Origin: Deltaproteobacteria bacterium
GTDB taxonomy: Bacteria; Myxococcota_A; UBA9160; SZUA-336
DNA: 37,047 bases
Direction: 5' to 3'
Assembly: GCA_019311115.1 (NCBI GenBank)
Contig: JAFDDB010000060.1
Location: 1-37,047 of the forward strand
Every line of letters begins with the position of its first letter. Position 1 is the stretch's first letter. The notes under the pieces are model-generated. The model did not search any database and was not told the DNA's origin. It was given only the letters and a program-made list of their open reading frames with translations. Shown piece by piece: positions 34,916 through 37,047 of the stretch. A program made the position numbers and the translations under genes.

Positions 34916-35821
34916 TCAGACCCGCCGCACGCCCCGGAACGCCTCCTTCAGCCCGACCTGCGGCCGGAAGCCGGTGTCTCGCACGAACCGCGCCCCGTCG
35001 ATGGTGCAGGGGAACTTGATGAAGTCGATGGCTCCGCTCGGCAGCCCCATCACGCGAGAGGCGTAGCGGCGCAGGACCGGGTCGGGAAGCGGCAGGGCCC
35101 GGCCCCCGGTCTCGCGGATCGCGACGCGCAGCGGAACCTGGCCGGGACCGGCCAGGTTGTAGACGCCGCGCAGGCCCTTCTCGACCGACAGCGCCACCGC
35201 CTCGGCCAGGTCGTCCTCGTGCAGGAACTGCATCATCGGATCGAAGCCCATCGCGACCACGACGGGATTCGTCCGCAGGTAGGAGCCGATCGTGCTCTCC
35301 ACGTAGTAGCCGAGCGTCGGCACGGGCCGGATCACGCTCGTGTCGATGTCGACGTGCCGCCACATGAAGCTGGTCGCGATCGTGTCGACCTCGACCAGAT
35401 CGCGGATCTCGGGGTAGTTGCGGCTGGCCGAAAGCGGGTACTCCTCGTCCATGAAGCACGGGTTCTCGGGCATGGCGCCGTACACGTAGCTGGTCGAGAG
35501 CACGAGCACGCGCTTCACGCCGTGGCGGCGGCAGTGGTCGAGCAGCCGCCGGGTACCGCGCACGTTCACGTCGTAGCGTTCGTTGGCGCTGGCGCGAAAG
35601 TGCCGCACGAAGCCCAGGTGCACCACGGCGTCGGGCCGCTCGGCGCGGAAGACCTCTTCGAAGCCGCGAGCGCGCAGGTCCACCCGGTAGAAGGGAAGCT
35701 CCGGCAGCCGGGCCGTCCACTGGTCGCGGTCCGCGCCGACGACCTGGCAGGTATTGCGCAACCTGCGCGCAACCAGGCGTCCCAGGCCCGACGCGATTCC
35801 CGTGATCAGGACCTTCTGCAC
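34916..35821 (-). CDS. NAD-dependent epimerase/dehydratase (extended SDR)
   Basis: The 301 aa protein starts at a GTG with LITGIASGLGRLVARRL, the extended-SDR nucleotide motif. VVGADRD, VDLRARGFEEVF, AVVHLGFVRHF and VNVRGTRRLLDHCRRHG follow, with LSTSYVYG supplying the active-site serine/threonine. The usual YxxxK reads Y-P-E-I-R (NYPEIRDLVE), so the catalytic lysine is replaced by arginine. The C-terminal part has LHEDDLAEAVALSVEKG and GVYNLAGPGQVPLRVAI. It follows the small secreted protein gene by about 10 bases. It may act on a nucleotide sugar or sterol-like substrate. Confidence 0.83.
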   Translation of the reverse strand: MQKVLITGIASGLGRLVARRLRNTCQVVGADRDQWTARLPELPFYRVDLRARGFEEVFRAERPDAVVHLGFVRHFRASANERYDVNVRGTRRLLDHCRRHGVKRVLVLSTSYVYGAMPENPCFMDEEYPLSASRNYPEIRDLVEVDTIATSFMWRHVDIDTSVIRPVPTLGYYVESTIGSYLRTNPVVVAMGFDPMMQFLHEDDLAEAVALSVEKGLRGVYNLAGPGQVPLRVAIRETGGRALPLPDPVLRRYASRVMGLPSGAIDFIKFPCTIDGARFVRDTGFRPQVGLKEAFRGVRRV

Positions 35822-35831
35822 CGCCCCAGTC

Positions 35832-36275
35832 TCACTTGCCCGCGACGCCCATGCGGGGAGCGCGCGACGACAGCCGGGTTCCCTTGCGGTGGACGAACTT
35901 CCCGTCGCCGCCGTAGAGGTCCGCGAAGATGCGCCCATCGGCCTCGACGTAGGTGTAGCTGAGCCAGCGATTCCCCCTCGAGTCGTAGTACGTCGCCCCG
36001 GTGACCGCACCCTCGGCGTCGAACTCGACGCGCCAGTAGCCGCGCGTCTGCTCGCCGGCCCGGTCGCCATCGAACTCCTCGGCCGGCTCGTTGTTGGCGT
36101 AGTGCCAGACCGAGAAGTATCGATCCTCACGCGCCGCTTCCTTCGCTCCGTCCACTTCCTCCGCTCCCGTCCCTACGACTTCCTCCGCTCCCGTCCGGGA
36201 GGAAGGAAGCAGCACGGAAGCGAGCAGCAGCGCACAGAGCAGCACACCGGGTATGCGGGCGGGGCGGCGGGTCAC
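35832..36275 (-). CDS. Small secreted protein with tandem repeat
   Basis: The 147 aa protein has a signal peptide (RIPGVLLCALLLASVLLPSS). A short repeated linker follows, GAEEVVGT/GAEEVDGA, made by a 24-base tandem repeat at 36154-36201. The mature domain (YFSVWHYANNEP, TRGYWRVEFDAEGAVTGATY, GNRWLSYTYVEADGRIFADL) is beta-rich and resembles no family I can name. A minus-strand TAACAT lies seven bases before the GTG start, again without a Shine-Dalgarno. It heads a transcript with the epimerase. Confidence 0.65.
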   Translation of the reverse strand: MTRRPARIPGVLLCALLLASVLLPSSRTGAEEVVGTGAEEVDGAKEAAREDRYFSVWHYANNEPAEEFDGDRAGEQTRGYWRVEFDAEGAVTGATYYDSRGNRWLSYTYVEADGRIFADLYGGDGKFVHRKGTRLSSRAPRMGVAGK

Positions 36276-36282
36276 GGGCCCT

Positions 36283-36288
36283 ATGTTA
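36283..36288 (-). promoter_or_regulatory. -10 element TAACAT before the small secreted protein gene
   Basis: TAACAT on the minus strand ends seven bases before the GTG at 36275. It lies in an AT-rich island shared with the divergent hydrolase, whose own candidate (TAAGAA, 36289-36294) lies seven bases before its ATG. The two may form a compact divergent promoter. Confidence 0.4.
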
Positions 36289-36301
36289 TAAGAATGGCCC
36301 C

Positions 36302-36893
36302 ATGGACACGAACCCCCGCTTCGAGGACATGCAACTCCAGGTTGCGCCCGATCTGGTCATCAGCGCGAATCTGGGAATCCCCGAGTGGTGGCCGAGCGGC
36401 AACCGCGTGGGCCTCGTCATGGCGCACGACGTCGGGTCCAACATGGAGAACGAAGCGTTGGTCTGGCTGCAGCACCAGCTGGTCAGCCTGGGCGTGCTCT
36501 CGCTCCGCTTCAACTTCCCTTTCGCCGAGCAGGGGCGAAAGCGGGCGGATCCCGACCCCGTTCTCGACCGGGCCTACCGGGGCGCGATCCTGGGGCTGAT
36601 GCGGGATCCGCAGAACGCGCCCGCCCACCTGGTCTTCGCCGGCTTCGGACTCGGCTGCCGCGTGGCCGCACAGATCCTGGCGCACGGGGCGAAGGCCGAC
36701 GCGCTGGTCTGCCTCGGGTTCCCGCTGCACGCCGCCGGCAAGCCCAGCCAGCTCAAGGCCGACCCTCTCTTTCGCGTGATCTGCCCGACGCTCTTCGTAC
36801 AGGGAGCGCGCGACTCGCAGCCAGGAAGACCTGCGCGAGGACGTCAGCGCGGCCGTGCAGTCCTTCCTGCTGCAGGTCACCGGCCCGTTCTGA
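36302..36893 (+). pseudogene. Degraded alpha/beta hydrolase (KANL3/TEX30-like), deleted and frameshifted
   Basis: The first 171 codons match the KANL3/TEX30-like alpha/beta hydrolase domain: GLVMAHDVGSNMENEALVW, LRFNFPFAEQGRKR, LVFAGFGLGCRVAAQIL and LVCLGFPLHAAGKPSQLK, ending PTLFVQGARD. The nucleophile elbow GxSxG reads G-F-G-L-G with glycine (G116) instead of serine. After GARD the frame shifts near 36812-36825. A different frame then reads EDLREDVSAAVQSFLLQVTG to a TGA at 36891-36893, the normal last helix. The expected ~50-60 residues with the catalytic histidine are missing. In the unshifted frame translation would run to 36910. Either a decayed gene or an assembly error. Confidence 0.72.
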
Positions 36894-36907
36894 GCCGCCC
36901 CATCTGT

Positions 36908-36913
36908 TAGAGT
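36908..36913 (+). promoter_or_regulatory. -10 element TAGAGT before the last gene
   Basis: TAGAGT ends six bases before the GTG at 36920 with no Shine-Dalgarno, repeating the spacing seen before cbpA and the amine oxidase. Confidence 0.4.
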
Positions 36914-36919
36914 CCATTC

Positions 36920-37047
36920 GTGGCGTCGTCCGGAGGACGAGAGGGACGCGGACTGCTCGGGGAGCTCGCTCACGCCGAGGCCCGCTTTCTTCCGCGCGTG
37001 TGGGGCGTGCTGCGGCTCGATGCGTCGGCCTACGAGGAGATCGAGGC
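36920..37047 (+). CDS. Start of a gene cut by the window edge, possibly YIP1-family membrane protein
   Basis: The frame from the GTG at 36920 stays open to the window end (42 codons). It reads as a short polar N-terminus, then LLGELAHAEARFLPRVWGVL and RLDASAYEEIE. The RxWxVLRLDxxAYEEI pattern resembles the N-terminus of bacterial YIP1-family membrane proteins, but the transmembrane part is outside the window. The call is therefore weak. Confidence 0.4.
   Translation, partial: MASSGGREGRGLLGELAHAEARFLPRVWGVLRLDASAYEEIE

Overview
The window is high-GC bacterial DNA (one sampled line, 24841-24900, is 50/60 G+C). It is densely coded in short operons, and ten gene junctions are four-base ATGA or GTGA start/stop overlaps. 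The gene content is an aldehyde ferredoxin oxidoreductase with its cofactor genes, CbpA/CbpM, MaoC, TesB, an SDR, speA, pdxJ and several secreted or lipoproteins. This suggests a chromosome from a deltaproteobacterial-type lineage (Myxococcota, Binatota or similar), but no marker here fixes the taxonomy.

Layout. (1) 1-1112, minus: a DUF4336 protein and a truncated exported cupin. (2) 1186-1470, plus: a small PGPGW membrane protein. (3) 8400 down to 1467, minus: a seven-gene run moaD-like, aor, moeA, moeA-PBP fusion, crp-family regulator, DUF924, nrtS. This is the most coherent functional unit: a tungsten/molybdenum pterin aldehyde oxidoreductase with its sulfur carrier, two metal-insertion paralogues and a built-in transcription factor. 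(4) 8505-9718, plus: cbpA-cbpM. (5) 12105 down to 9733, minus: an alpha/beta hydrolase and a GH1 glucosidase. (6) 12198-13058, plus: TesB-like thioesterase. (7) 19933 down to 13055, minus: secernin-like peptidase, MaoC hydratase, a broken OmpA/PKD lipoprotein, methyltransferase, SMP-30, nucleotidyltransferase, SRPBCC protein and an MBL-fold hydrolase. (8) 20025-21446, plus: amine oxidase. (9) 21447-23624: a lower-GC accessory segment with short repeats, a bulged inverted repeat, a sulfotransferase, a DUF429 gene and an orphan 3' half of a tRNA-Phe gene. (10) 27224 down to 23621, minus: zinc-ribbon membrane protein, speA, SDR, lipoprotein. (11) 27313-31545, plus: FAD oxidoreductase, DUF255 thioredoxin-like protein, cyclase-family hydrolase. 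(12) 34857 down to 31557, minus: M3 oligopeptidase, pdxJ, GNAT. (13) 36275 down to 34916, minus: a secreted protein and an epimerase. (14) 36302-37047, plus: a degraded alpha/beta hydrolase and the start of another gene.

Three signals stand out. First, the aor operon has a MoeA fused to a periplasmic-binding-protein-like domain and an inverted repeat between its first two genes. Second, the tRNA-Phe fragment starts in the anticodon loop and supplies the stop codon of a neighbouring lipoprotein gene, at the edge of the lower-GC segment. Third, a recurring GCTAnnnT -10 element sits 6-9 bases before start codons that lack a Shine-Dalgarno sequence, which suggests leaderless transcription. Two genes (OmpA, terminal hydrolase) carry similar internal deletions with frameshifts, so either decay or assembly error must be considered.
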